DNA from: Sabulicella rubraurantiaca
GTDB lineage: Bacteria > Pseudomonadota > Alphaproteobacteria > Acetobacterales > Acetobacteraceae
NCBI RefSeq assembly: GCF_017355885.1
Contig: NZ_JAFEUU010000006.1
Location: 124,001 to 188,000 of the forward strand
Direction: 5' to 3'
Length of the DNA: 64,000 nucleotides
Each line of letters begins with the position of its first letter. Within the stretch, counting starts at the first letter, position 1. This document shows, piece by piece, positions 33,585 through 42,420 of the stretch. The notes beneath the pieces were generated by a model. That model ran no database searches and was not told where the DNA came from. It was given only the letters and a program-made list of their open reading frames with translations. The translations under genes and the position numbers were made by a program.

Positions 33585-34678
33585 GCCGTCCTTGTGGCGG
33601 GATATGCGCGGCCTTTCCAGCCCGCCTTGATCCCGAGCGCCGAGCGGAAGAGCGCCGTCCACTGGATCGCCAGCGCCACCAGCACGGTCAGCGGATGCAG
33701 CGGCACGGTCCACCACGGCTCGCCGGTGCGGATCGTCACGGCGGCGCGCAGGGCGAACATCAGTAGGATGGTCAGCAGGGCCTCCGCATCCGGCAGCAGC
33801 GCCCAGGGCCAGAGATGCGCGCCGGCCAGCAGGACAGTCCAGATCGGCAGGCCGATCGGCGTCGCCATCCCCTCGCGCGCATTCTTGATGAAGCCGGCCC
33901 AAGAGGGGATGAAGCCCTCATACATGCGGCAGGTGGCGAGCGGCGCGCCGTCCAAGATCTCCGTGTCGTGGCCGCGGCTGCGGAATAGCCGGGCCAGGGC
34001 GATGCCGTCATGCAGCACCCCCTTGATCGCGCCATGCCCGCCAATCGCCGCATAGGCGCGGCGCTCCACCAGGATGAGCTGCCCGCAGGCGGCGGCGAGG
34101 CTGGGCCGGCGGCTCGTCGCCCGCCCGCCGAAGGGCAGGTAGCAGATCAGCAGGAAGTTGATGAAGGGCACGGTCAGCGCCTCGCCCAGCGAGAAGATGA
34201 GCTGCCGCGGCACGCCCGAGACCATGGCGATGCGCTTCGCCGCCGCATGGGCGGCCATGGCGCAGGCGGCATGGGGGGCGAGGCGCACATCGGCGTCAAT
34301 GAACAGCAGATGCGTGCCCTGGGCCGCCTCGGCCAGCCGGGCGCAGGCATGCACCTTGCCGGTCCATCCCGGCGGCAGGGAAGGGGCCTCGACCAGCCGC
34401 ACCCGCGCGTCGCGCGCGGCATAGCTGGACACGATGGCGGCGGTGTCGTCGGTGGAACCGTCATCCATCACCACCACCTCCACCGCGCAGCCGGTGGAGG
34501 CGAGGGCGGCATCGAGGCAGGCGCCGATATTCGCCGCCTCGTTGCGCACCGGGACGAGGATGGACACGAGCGTCCCCTCGGGCGGCGTGCCGCGCGGACG
34601 CGCCATGCGGAGCAGATTGATGGTACCGAAGACGACCGGCATCAGGGCTAAGGCGAGGGCGACGTGGGCGTATTCCAT
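33581..34678 (-). CDS. Family 2 glycosyltransferase of the carotenoid operon (CrtQ-like)
   Basis: A 365-residue membrane glycosyltransferase. An N-terminal helix (YAHVALALALMPVVFGTINLL) leads to a GT-A domain with SILVPVRNEAANIGACLDAAL, VVMDDGSTDDTAAIV, GKVHACARLAEAA, FIDADVRLAP and LHDGIALARLFRSRGHD. C-terminal hydrophobic helices anchor it. In C30 pathways an enzyme of this kind attaches a sugar to the carotenoid acid. It overlaps the fused synthase gene (ATGA) and the acyltransferase gene (TGATG). Sugar and acceptor are inferred. Confidence 0.85.
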   Translation of the reverse strand: MEYAHVALALALMPVVFGTINLLRMARPRGTPPEGTLVSILVPVRNEAANIGACLDAALASTGCAVEVVVMDDGSTDDTAAIVSSYAARDARVRLVEAPSLPPGWTGKVHACARLAEAAQGTHLLFIDADVRLAPHAACAMAAHAAAKRIAMVSGVPRQLIFSLGEALTVPFINFLLICYLPFGGRATSRRPSLAAACGQLILVERRAYAAIGGHGAIKGVLHDGIALARLFRSRGHDTEILDGAPLATCRMYEGFIPSWAGFIKNAREGMATPIGLPIWTVLLAGAHLWPWALLPDAEALLTILLMFALRAAVTIRTGEPWWTVPLHPLTVLVALAIQWTALFRSALGIKAGWKGRAYPATRTA

Positions 34679-35487
34679 CAGCTTCCCTTCGGTGCGCCGG
34701 TGTCGTGACGCGGATCGAACGCCTCGCCGCGCAGACGGGCGCGCAGGCGCTGCCACAGACCGTAGATCCCGCCCATGCCTTCCTGCGCCTCGGTCAACGC
34801 CTGGAACCGCGTAGGGTCGCGGCTGATCGAATCCTCGGCCAGCCGGTCCATCACCGCTTCCAGCGCCGCGCGCATCCGCTCGGCCCGCGCCGTGCGGTCG
34901 AGTGCCAGAAGTTCGGAGGCGGGGATGGGCGGGCCGAAACCGGCCAGCGCCTCTGCCGCGCGCTCGCCCCAGAACGGGTATTCCAGCGCCAAGGGCAGGA
35001 ACACGGCGCCGGGCGCGATCTCCGGCAAGTAGGACAGGCCGGGGGCGATGGGGACCGGGCGTTCGCGCGCGTCGCTGAAGCGGCCGGGCGCGTTCATCCA
35101 CAGCATGTGCGACGGATCGGCCAGCACGCTGCGCGCCGTGCGGAGAAAAGCGGCGGCGCCGCGCGCGCTGTTCTGCTCGATCCCGAACACGCCGATGCGC
35201 CGCATGAAGCCATAGCGCGCCAGCGCCGCCGCATCCATCGGCACGTAGCCCAGCCGCCCGGGAAACAGACGCTGCGCCAGCAGGAGAAAGGACACGCCAT
35301 CCCACCAGGAGGGGTGATTGGCGTAGATGACCAGCGGCACACCTTCCGGCGCTTCGGGCATGCCCCAGCGCGCCACGCGCAGGGCGCGCATCCGGCGCGT
35401 GAAGAAGCGCAGGAAGGCGCGGTGGAAGAAGCGGACGTAGCGTTCGTCCCGCAGGGCAACCGGATCGCCGCCCCGCTTCGCGCTCAC
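34678..35487 (-). CDS. PlsC-type acyltransferase of the carotenoid operon
   Basis: A 269-residue lysophospholipid-acyltransferase-family protein. The catalytic H-x4-D is NHPSWWD (H58, D63), and later blocks are IGVFGIEQNSARGAAAFLR and LPLALEYPFWGER. The GTG start overlaps the desaturase stop (GTGA). In staphyloxanthin synthesis a fatty acid is added to the sugar by CrtO, a different and smaller enzyme; here this PlsC-type protein could play that part. Glycerolipid acylation is the alternative. Confidence 0.83.
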   Translation of the reverse strand: MSAKRGGDPVALRDERYVRFFHRAFLRFFTRRMRALRVARWGMPEAPEGVPLVIYANHPSWWDGVSFLLLAQRLFPGRLGYVPMDAAALARYGFMRRIGVFGIEQNSARGAAAFLRTARSVLADPSHMLWMNAPGRFSDARERPVPIAPGLSYLPEIAPGAVFLPLALEYPFWGERAAEALAGFGPPIPASELLALDRTARAERMRAALEAVMDRLAEDSISRDPTRFQALTEAQEGMGGIYGLWQRLRARLRGEAFDPRHDTGAPKGS

Positions 35488-37067
35488 CCCGCCAGCTCCG
35501 CCTCGCGCCGCCCGGCATCGCGCGCCTCCTCGCTCATGCCCCGCCCGCCGAGATCGGTGTCGAGGCTGTCGGCAGCGATCCAGCCGGACATCATCACCAT
35601 GGGCATGCCGGGACCCGGATGCGCCGCCCCGCCCGCGAGGTAGAGCCCCTTCACCTGCTTCGAGCGATTGCCCGGCTTGAAGGCGCCGAGGAAGGAGCCG
35701 TGGCTCGCCAGCCCATAGATCGCCCCGTTCAGCACGCGGTAGCGCTCGTGGATGTCCACCGGCGTCAGGCGCCGCTCCACCACGATCCGATCCTCGATGT
35801 CGCCGAGGCCGGCGGTGCGCTTCAGCTTGTCCAGGATGACCTGCCGGTAGCCGGGGAAGATCTTGTCCCAGTCATGATGCGGCCGCAGATGGGGCGTGTG
35901 CACCAGCACGTAGAGCGCCTCACCGCCCGGTGGCGCCGTCTCCGGCTCGGTCACGGCGGTGGCGGCGAGGTAGGCGGTCGGGTCCGGCGCCGGCTCGCCC
36001 TTCTTGTAGATGCTGTCGAACTCCTCCTCCGCGTCGCGGGAGAAGACGAAGCAGTGATGCGCCAGGTGCTCGTAGCGGCGGTTCAGCCCGAGATACAGCA
36101 CGACGCCGGAGCAGGCGGGCTCGAATCCCTTTTTGCCATAGGCCTCGCCCGCCGCGCCGCCGACGAGTTCCGTGTAGGTGCGGATCGCGTCCATGTTGGA
36201 GATCACGGCGTCGCAGGCGATGCGCTCGCCCGAGGCGGTGTGGACCGCGACAGCCTTGCCGTTCTCGACCTCGATGCGCGTGGCGTCGGTGGAGGGGCGG
36301 AGATCGGCGCCGAGTTCCCCAGCCAGCTTCGCCAGACCCTCGGCCACGGCGCGCGTGCCGCCGACCGGGTACCACACGCCCTCGCTCGCCTGCATGTCGC
36401 CGATGGAGGCGAGGACGGCGGGGGCGAGATAGGGGTTGGAGCCGACATACTGGCAGAAATGGTCGAGCATCTGCGCCAGGCGCTCATCCGGCACGTGGCC
36501 GCGGATGACCCGCGCCACGGTCTGCCCCATGCGCAGCGCCAGCACGTCCTTCAGCGTGTCGGCGCGCATGTTGGCGCGCATGTTCAGCGTGTCGCCGATG
36601 CCCTCGACCGACTTCCAGAAGAAGAACTTCTCCGACACGCCATGCAGGTGGCGGGAGATGCGCTGGAACTTCCGGTAGCCATCGCCCGCGCCGCTGCCGG
36701 GGGCGAAGCGGTCCATCTCGGCCGCCATCGCCTCCACGTTCTCGCGCAGATCGATCCAGGTGCCGTCGTCGAAGAAGCAGCGCCATTGCGGGTCGAGGCG
36801 GATCAGCGGCAATTCCCGCGCCTGGTCGCGCCCCGCCTCGGCATAGATGCGGCGCAGGACGCGCGGCACGGTGAGGATGGTCGGCCCCATGTCGAAGCGG
36901 AACGACCCCGAGCCATCCGGCGCGTCGAGGGAAAGCTGCGCCGCCTTGCCGCCCAGCCATGGATTCTTGTCCAGCAGCGTGACGCGATGGCCGCGCGCGG
37001 CGGCGGTGCAGGCTGCGGCGAGTCCGCCAAGGCCGGCGCCGATCACGACGACGTGGGAAGTGGTCAT
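35484..37067 (-). CDS. Carotenoid desaturase/oxygenase-type flavoprotein (CrtI/CrtN family)
   Basis: A 527-residue FAD protein: VVVIGAGLGGLAAACTAAARGHRVTLLDKNPWLGGKA at the N-terminus, FRFDMGPTILTVPRVLRRIYAEAG, FCQYVGSNPYLAPAVLASIGDMQASEGVWYPVGGTRAV, and C-terminal GLYLAGGAAHPGPGMPMVMMSGWIAAD, all phytoene desaturase-family marks. It is either the dehydrosqualene desaturase or the terminal methyl oxygenase of the C30 route; motifs alone do not decide. It ends in a GTGA overlap with the acyltransferase gene. Confidence 0.87.
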   Translation of the reverse strand: MTTSHVVVIGAGLGGLAAACTAAARGHRVTLLDKNPWLGGKAAQLSLDAPDGSGSFRFDMGPTILTVPRVLRRIYAEAGRDQARELPLIRLDPQWRCFFDDGTWIDLRENVEAMAAEMDRFAPGSGAGDGYRKFQRISRHLHGVSEKFFFWKSVEGIGDTLNMRANMRADTLKDVLALRMGQTVARVIRGHVPDERLAQMLDHFCQYVGSNPYLAPAVLASIGDMQASEGVWYPVGGTRAVAEGLAKLAGELGADLRPSTDATRIEVENGKAVAVHTASGERIACDAVISNMDAIRTYTELVGGAAGEAYGKKGFEPACSGVVLYLGLNRRYEHLAHHCFVFSRDAEEEFDSIYKKGEPAPDPTAYLAATAVTEPETAPPGGEALYVLVHTPHLRPHHDWDKIFPGYRQVILDKLKRTAGLGDIEDRIVVERRLTPVDIHERYRVLNGAIYGLASHGSFLGAFKPGNRSKQVKGLYLAGGAAHPGPGMPMVMMSGWIAADSLDTDLGGRGMSEEARDAGRREAELAG

Positions 37068-37077
37068 GCGGTGGTCC

Positions 37078-38637
37078 TCACTGCGCGGCGAGCGACGGCT
37101 CGGCCGTGACGGGAATTTGCAGATCCTGCTGCACGAGCTTCGCGGTGATGCGCGCGCCCTCGTAGATCACCGGCAGGCCGGAGCCCGGATGCGTCCCCCC
37201 GCCGACGAGGTAGAGGCGCTCCGTGTCGTTGAACCGGTTGCGCGGGCGGAAGGACAGCATCTGCAGCAGGTCGTGCGACAGGTTGAAGGTGGCGCCGTAG
37301 CCCACCGCGTAGTCGTCGCGCCAGGCCTGCGGCGTCACCATGCGCTCGTGCCGGATGCGGCTTTCGATGTCGTGCAGCCCCAGCGCCTTCAGCCGGTCCA
37401 GCGCCGCCTGCCGGAAGCACGGCGCCTCGCTTTCCCAGTCGAGGCCGGAGCGCAGATTGGGCACGGGCACCAGCACGTAGAGGGAGGAATGCCCCGGCGG
37501 CGCCATGGAGGCATCGGTGGCGACGGGGTTCTGCACATAGGTCGAGGGCTCGTCCGGCAGCACGCCGGCCTCGATCTGCGCGATGTTGCGCTGGTATTCG
37601 CGGCTGAGCAGGATCGTGTGGTGCGCAAGCTCCGGAAAGCGCCCCTCCACGCCCAGGTAGAGCATGAAGGTGGAGCAGGAATAGCGCGCGCGCTCGATCT
37701 TGCGGTCGTTCCAGTCGCGCCGCAGCGCATCGGGAATCAGGCGCGGCACGGCATGGGCGAAGTCGGCATTCAGCACCACCGCGTCGCCCTCGACATGGCG
37801 CCCCGCCGCCTCAACCCCCGTGGCGCAACGCCCGCTGAAGGACACGCGATCCACTGGCGAGTTCAGCCGGATCTCCACGCCGAGGCGCTCCGCCACGCGG
37901 GCCATCGCCTCGCTCACCGCACCGCAGCCGCCGCGCGGGTGGAACACGCCGAACTCGTATTCCAGGAAGCTCAGGATGGTGAACATGGAGGGGCAGCGGA
38001 AGGGCGACATGCCCAGGTATTTCGTCTGGAAGGAGAAGGCGAGGCGGATGCGCGGGTCGCGGAAGTAGCGGCGCAAATCGCCATCCACCATCTTGTGCGG
38101 ACGCAGGTGACGCAGGGAGCGCAGCATGTCCGCCCCCATCATCGCCCGCGCCGCCAGGAAGGGACGCTCCAGCGCCGGGCGGAAGGCGGCCAGCTTCTCG
38201 CGGTTGTCGCGCATGAAGCGCCGCACCCCGGCCGCATCGCCCGGCGAGATGGCGCGGATCGCCGCCTCCATCCGGTCCATGTCGGGCGTCGCATCCAGCA
38301 CCGCGTTGCCGCCATCCCCCTCGAAGACGAGGCGGTATTGCGGGTCGAGGCGGATCATTTCTACCTCCTCCTCCAGATCGGCGCCGCAGGAGGTGAAAAT
38401 TTCCTGGAGAATGCGCGGATAGAGGAAGAAGGTCGGCCCCAGATCGAAGCGGTAGCCGCCGGGCGCCTCCAAGGTGCGGGTGCGGCCGCCGACGACGGCG
38501 TCCTTCTCCAGCACGGTGACGCGCGCCCCGCCGGCGGCCAGCTGCATGGCCGCGGCCAAGCCACCCGGCCCCGCTCCGACCACGACGACATGAGGTCGCT
38601 GCCGTCGCAGCGCGGGGGCGGGAAGGGGTGCGTTCAT
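37078..38637 (-). CDS. Carotenoid desaturase/oxygenase-type flavoprotein, second copy (CrtN/CrtP family)
   Basis: A 519-residue FAD protein, first gene of the carotenoid operon. VVVVGAGPGGLAAAMQLAAGGARVTVLEKDAVVGGRTRTL, RFDLGPTFFLYPRILQEIF, LAFSFQTKYLGMSPFRCPSMFTIL and FGVFHPRGGCGAVSEAMA, then LYLVGGGTHPGSGLPVIYEGARI. The SFQTKYLGMSPF block is CrtN-like. Two such genes in one operon fit a desaturase plus an oxygenase that makes the 4,4'-diapo-aldehyde. ATG at 38637; a candidate promoter lies just upstream. Confidence 0.87.
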   Translation of the reverse strand: MNAPLPAPALRRQRPHVVVVGAGPGGLAAAMQLAAGGARVTVLEKDAVVGGRTRTLEAPGGYRFDLGPTFFLYPRILQEIFTSCGADLEEEVEMIRLDPQYRLVFEGDGGNAVLDATPDMDRMEAAIRAISPGDAAGVRRFMRDNREKLAAFRPALERPFLAARAMMGADMLRSLRHLRPHKMVDGDLRRYFRDPRIRLAFSFQTKYLGMSPFRCPSMFTILSFLEYEFGVFHPRGGCGAVSEAMARVAERLGVEIRLNSPVDRVSFSGRCATGVEAAGRHVEGDAVVLNADFAHAVPRLIPDALRRDWNDRKIERARYSCSTFMLYLGVEGRFPELAHHTILLSREYQRNIAQIEAGVLPDEPSTYVQNPVATDASMAPPGHSSLYVLVPVPNLRSGLDWESEAPCFRQAALDRLKALGLHDIESRIRHERMVTPQAWRDDYAVGYGATFNLSHDLLQMLSFRPRNRFNDTERLYLVGGGTHPGSGLPVIYEGARITAKLVQQDLQIPVTAEPSLAAQ

Positions 38638-38664
38638 GCCTGTGCTTGCGGTCGTGGTCCCTGG

Positions 38665-38694
38665 TGTAAATGCGGGCAGGCGGGAAGGCTGCAA
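38665..38694 (-). promoter_or_regulatory. Candidate sigma-70 promoter of the carotenoid operon
   Basis: On the minus strand TTGCAG (38689-38694) and TTTACA (38665-38670) are separated by 18 bases, 28 bp before the ATG at 38637. Similarity to consensus is fair for the -35 and weak for the -10 box. It lies in the only sizeable gap before this operon (77 bp after the acyl-CoA dehydrogenase stop). Confidence 0.3.
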
Positions 38695-38714
38695 GGGCAC
38701 GGAAGGTTTTTCCG

Positions 38715-40295
38715 TCACCCGAGCAGCGCCAGCACCGCCTCGGGCGAAGCCGCCTCCTCGCACCGCGCCAGCGCCCGGGGCAGGAGCCGCGCCATGGCGA
38801 AATCCGCGAGCGGCGCGTAGCGCCCATCCAGCGCCGCCGCGCGGGCGAGCCGCGCCGAGCCCAGCACCCATCCCGCCGCCTCCAGATAGGCGGCGGCGGA
38901 GGCGGAAGCCTCCTCCAGCGAGGCCGTGCAGAGCCGGCTCGTCGCCCGCTCCAGCTCCCCGGCGGCGGGGACGAGGCGCGCATCTGCCTCCCGCGCCTCC
39001 GCGATCAGCTCGCGCATCCCCGCCCCCTGGTCGCGCCCCAGCTTCCGGGTGACGAGGTCGAGGGCCTGGATGCCGTTGGTGCCCTCGTAGATCGGGGCGA
39101 TGCGGCTGTCGCGCAGCACCTGCGCCGCCCCCGTCTCCTCGATGAAGCCCATGCCGCCATGCACCTGCACGCCCAGGCTCGCCGCCTCGACGCCGCGATC
39201 GGTGCACCAAGCCTTCACGATGGGTGTCAGCAGGGCAAGGCGCGCTTCGTCGCCCCGGTCGGCGCAGACCGCCGCCTCCAGCGCCAGGAAGCGGCCCATC
39301 AGCGTGGTGGCGCGCATCTCAGCCAGCATCCGCGCCACGTCGGGATGCCGCGCGATGGGCCGCCCGCCCTGCTCGCGCCCCGCCGCGTAGGCTTCCGCCA
39401 GTTCCAGCGCCCGCGCCCCGGCCGCCACGCCCTCGATCCCCACCTGGAGCCGGGCGTTGTTCATCATGGCGAACATGGCGGGGAGGCCGCGATGCGGTTC
39501 CCCGATCATCTCCGCCACCGCGCCCTCGAAATACATGGTGCAGGTGGGCGAGGCGTGGATGCCCAGCTTGTGCTCGATGCCGCCGCATCGCACCGGGTTG
39601 CGCGATCCGTCGGGCAGGAATTTCGGACAGGCGAAGAGCGAGATGCCGCGCGATCCCGGCGGCGCATCCGGCAGCCGCGCCAGCACGAGGTGGAGCGTGT
39701 TTTCCGCGAGGTCGTTCTCGCCATAGGTGATGAAGATCTTCTGGCCGTGCAGGGCGAAGCGCCCATCGCCGAGCGGCTCCGCCCGCGTGCGGATGGCGCC
39801 GAGGTCGGAGCCCGCCTGCGGCTCCGTCAGGTTCATCGTGCCATTCCAGGCGCCGCTGACGAGCGGCGGCAGGAGGCGCGCCGCCTGCTCCTCCGTCCCG
39901 AAGCGCTCCAGGCACTCCACCGCGCCCGCCGTCAGTGTCGGGCAGAGCGAGAAGGCCATGTCCGCGGTCGCCAGCAATTCCTTCAGCGCGGCCCAGAGGG
40001 CGAAGGGCAGGTCCTGCCCGCCATGCGCCGCCCCGGCGCAGAGCGACTGCCAACCCCCCTCGCGCCACGCCGCGTAGGCTTCGCGATAGGCGGGCGGGCA
40101 TTGCACCGCCCCGTCGCGGAACACCGCGCCCTGCCGGTCCGCCTCCATGCGGTGTGGTGCCACCACCTCGCGGCAGAAGCGCGCGATCTCCTCCACTAGC
40201 GCCGACACCTCCTCCGGCGCCAGCTCGCCCGGCATGGGGCAGAGGCGCGTGAGGGCGAAGGCGATATCCTCCGTCTGGGTCGTGTGTCTGCTCAT
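38715..40295 (-). CDS. Acyl-CoA dehydrogenase family protein
   Basis: A 526-residue flavoprotein of the long acyl-CoA dehydrogenase type. It has GTMNLTEPQAGSDLGAIRTRA (FAD and substrate loop), GQKIFITYGENDL, HKLGIHASPTCTMYFEG, QVHGGMGFIEETGAAQVLRDSRI and the IYEGTNGIQALDL region with the catalytic Glu. A C-terminal extra helical domain follows. It is somewhat shorter than the roughly 590 residues common in this subgroup. Start overlaps the stop of the sarcosine-oxidase-like gene by ATGA, so the two are coupled. Substrate unknown. Confidence 0.9.
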   Translation of the reverse strand: MSRHTTQTEDIAFALTRLCPMPGELAPEEVSALVEEIARFCREVVAPHRMEADRQGAVFRDGAVQCPPAYREAYAAWREGGWQSLCAGAAHGGQDLPFALWAALKELLATADMAFSLCPTLTAGAVECLERFGTEEQAARLLPPLVSGAWNGTMNLTEPQAGSDLGAIRTRAEPLGDGRFALHGQKIFITYGENDLAENTLHLVLARLPDAPPGSRGISLFACPKFLPDGSRNPVRCGGIEHKLGIHASPTCTMYFEGAVAEMIGEPHRGLPAMFAMMNNARLQVGIEGVAAGARALELAEAYAAGREQGGRPIARHPDVARMLAEMRATTLMGRFLALEAAVCADRGDEARLALLTPIVKAWCTDRGVEAASLGVQVHGGMGFIEETGAAQVLRDSRIAPIYEGTNGIQALDLVTRKLGRDQGAGMRELIAEAREADARLVPAAGELERATSRLCTASLEEASASAAAYLEAAGWVLGSARLARAAALDGRYAPLADFAMARLLPRALARCEEAASPEAVLALLG

Positions 40296-41395
40296 GCGGC
40301 GACGCTCTCCCTGCCGGCGGCCCAGCGCGACAGCGCCGTCGCCTCCTCACGCCCGGCCAGGGTAGCGGCGAGGCGCAGCCCCAGCACGGGGCCGAACTTA
40401 AATCCGTGGCCCGAGAAGCCGCTCATGACGAAGGCGCGGCGATTCATCTTTTCCAGGATGAACTCCTCGCGCGGCTCCACGTCATAGAAGCAGATCGCCT
40501 CGCCCTCCCGCGCCCAATCCTCGATGCCGCGCACCCGCCGCGCGGCGAGGGAAAGGATGCGCTCCACTTCGCGCCCATCCGGCGTGCGGTCGGGGTCATC
40601 CGGATCGCCGAGTAGGGAAAAGGAATGGTCGCCGACCTTGAGCGGCGTCCCCGCTACGGGCGGGACGAGGTAGAATCCACCTGCAGGCGACAGGTCGAGC
40701 AGCATCGGCATGCGCGACCAACGCTCATCGCCCGGGCGCAGACGCACGATCACCTGCGCCGAGGGCGTGACCCGGCCGCGCAGGGTGGGAAGCAGGCGCG
40801 AGGCCCAGGGGCCGGCCGCCACGACCAGCATGTCGGCGGAAAGCCGCGTCCCGTCCTCCAGCACCAGAGCCTCGTCCACCTCCCGCACGCGTGCGCGCCG
40901 GAAGGCGACGCCGTTCCCGCGCAGATGCTCCGCGAGGGCGGCGACGATGCGCCCGGCCAGCAACACGCCCCCCGTTTCCATGTGTAGGGCGTCGGTGATG
41001 CCGGCGCCGCGCAGCAGCGGGAAGCGAGCTTCCACGGCTGCCGCTGACAGGTCCTGCATCGCGTGCCCAGCCACACGCAGCGCGGCGCGGCTGTCGCGCA
41101 GCCAGTCGCCGCCGCCCTCGTCCAGCGCCAGCACGCCCGTCGGGACGTGCAGTACCTCGCCCAGGTCGCGCCACAGCGCGTCCCACGCCTCGTAGGCCTC
41201 GTCCACCATCCGCATGTAGCCGCGCTGGGCGCCATAGGCGTGGCGGATCAGGCGGTGGTCGTCCACGGAGGAGCCGCGCGGGTTGGGCACCGTGTCCTGT
41301 TCCACCACCGTCACGGCGAAGCCCTCACGCCGGAGGCCCCATGCGGCGCAAAGCCCCATGATGCCGGCGCCAAGGACGAGGGCGGTTCGTGTCAT
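40292..41395 (-). CDS. Sarcosine oxidase/N-methyltryptophan oxidase-like FAD enzyme
   Basis: A 367-residue DAO-family oxidase. ALVLGAGIMGLCAAWGLRREGFAVTVVEQD is the FAD-binding N-terminus, followed by SSVDDHRLIRHAYG. The C-terminus AICFYDVEPREEF then SGFSGHGFKFGPVLG matches monomeric sarcosine oxidase, and C302 is placed where that family attaches FAD covalently. It probably demethylates an N-methyl amino acid with release of formaldehyde and hydrogen peroxide. It is 4 bp from the Bug receptor gene upstream on the same strand. Confidence 0.87.
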   Translation of the reverse strand: MTRTALVLGAGIMGLCAAWGLRREGFAVTVVEQDTVPNPRGSSVDDHRLIRHAYGAQRGYMRMVDEAYEAWDALWRDLGEVLHVPTGVLALDEGGGDWLRDSRAALRVAGHAMQDLSAAAVEARFPLLRGAGITDALHMETGGVLLAGRIVAALAEHLRGNGVAFRRARVREVDEALVLEDGTRLSADMLVVAAGPWASRLLPTLRGRVTPSAQVIVRLRPGDERWSRMPMLLDLSPAGGFYLVPPVAGTPLKVGDHSFSLLGDPDDPDRTPDGREVERILSLAARRVRGIEDWAREGEAICFYDVEPREEFILEKMNRRAFVMSGFSGHGFKFGPVLGLRLAATLAGREEATALSRWAAGRESVAA

Positions 41396-41399
41396 GCGT

Positions 41400-42362
41400 T
41401 CAGTCGAGCTTGATGCGCGCCTCGCGGATCACCCGCGCGTAGCGCTCCGCGTCGCGGCGCAGCAGCGCCGCCGCATCGGCCGAACTGCCCCCGCCAACGA
41501 TGAAGCCGCTTTCGCGCAGCCTTGCCCGCGCGGTGGGATCGACGAGGGCGCGATTGGTGGTGGCGACCCAGCGCTCAGTGACGGATTCCGGCAGCCCGCC
41601 GGGGCCGATGATCATGTACCAGACATTGGCGTTGAAGCCGGGAAAGCCGCTCTCGTCCACGGTGGGCAGGTCGGGCAGCCATTCCACGCGCTGCGGCATG
41701 GTGACGGCGATGGCGCGCACCCGCCCGGCGCGGATATGCGGCAGGTAGGTAGGCAACGTGTCCATCGCGATGTCGATGCGCCCCGCCAGCACTTCCGTCA
41801 CCGCCTGACCGGTGCCGCGGAACGGCACATGGACCATGGAAAGCCCGGCCTGGGAGGAAAGAAGCTCCGCCGCCAGATGCTGCTGCGTGGCGACGCCGGA
41901 GGAGGAGTAGTTGAGCTTGCCCGGATTGGCCCTCGCATGCGCCAGGAAGCCCTGGAAGTCGCGCACCGGGCTGCTGTTGGGCACCACCACCACCAGCGGC
42001 ACCGTGCCGGCCAGGATCACGGGCGTCTGGTCGCGCAGGATGTCGTAGGGCGGCGGGTTCATCAGCGGCGGCACCACGGCGGAGGCGCTGACCGTGGTCA
42101 TCGCCATGGTGTAGCCATCCGGCCGCGACCGCGTGACCTGTCCGATGCCCAGCGTGCCCGAGGCCCCGGCGCGGTTCTCGATCGCCAGCGCTTGGCCGAA
42201 CTCCTCCTGCAGGGTGGGCTGGAGGGCGCGGGCGATGATGTCCGTCCCGCCACCCGGGGCGAAGGGGATGATGAAGTTGACCGGACGCGTCGGGTAGGTG
42301 CCTTGGGCCCGCGCCACCATGGGCGCTGCCAGGGCGGCAAGGAGGAGGGGGCGGCGGAGCAT
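41400..42362 (-). CDS. Bug/TctC-family extracytoplasmic solute-binding receptor
   Basis: A 320-residue periplasmic receptor: signal peptide MLRRPLLLAALAAPMVARA, YPTRPVNFIIPFAPGGGTDI, AIENRAGASGTLGIGQV, LNYSSSGVATQQHLAAELL and VPFRGTGQAVTEVL. It heads a run with the sarcosine-oxidase-like and acyl-CoA dehydrogenase genes. A short inverted repeat (TCCCT at 42372-42376, AGGGA at 42385-42389) overlaps its ribosome site. Ligand not predictable. Confidence 0.93.
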   Translation of the reverse strand: MLRRPLLLAALAAPMVARAQGTYPTRPVNFIIPFAPGGGTDIIARALQPTLQEEFGQALAIENRAGASGTLGIGQVTRSRPDGYTMAMTTVSASAVVPPLMNPPPYDILRDQTPVILAGTVPLVVVVPNSSPVRDFQGFLAHARANPGKLNYSSSGVATQQHLAAELLSSQAGLSMVHVPFRGTGQAVTEVLAGRIDIAMDTLPTYLPHIRAGRVRAIAVTMPQRVEWLPDLPTVDESGFPGFNANVWYMIIGPGGLPESVTERWVATTNRALVDPTARARLRESGFIVGGGSSADAAALLRRDAERYARVIREARIKLD

Positions 42363-42420
42363 GGACGGACTTCCCTATGTTTTCAGGGAGCCTAACCGGC
42401 GGCGCGCCGCCGCGTCCATG

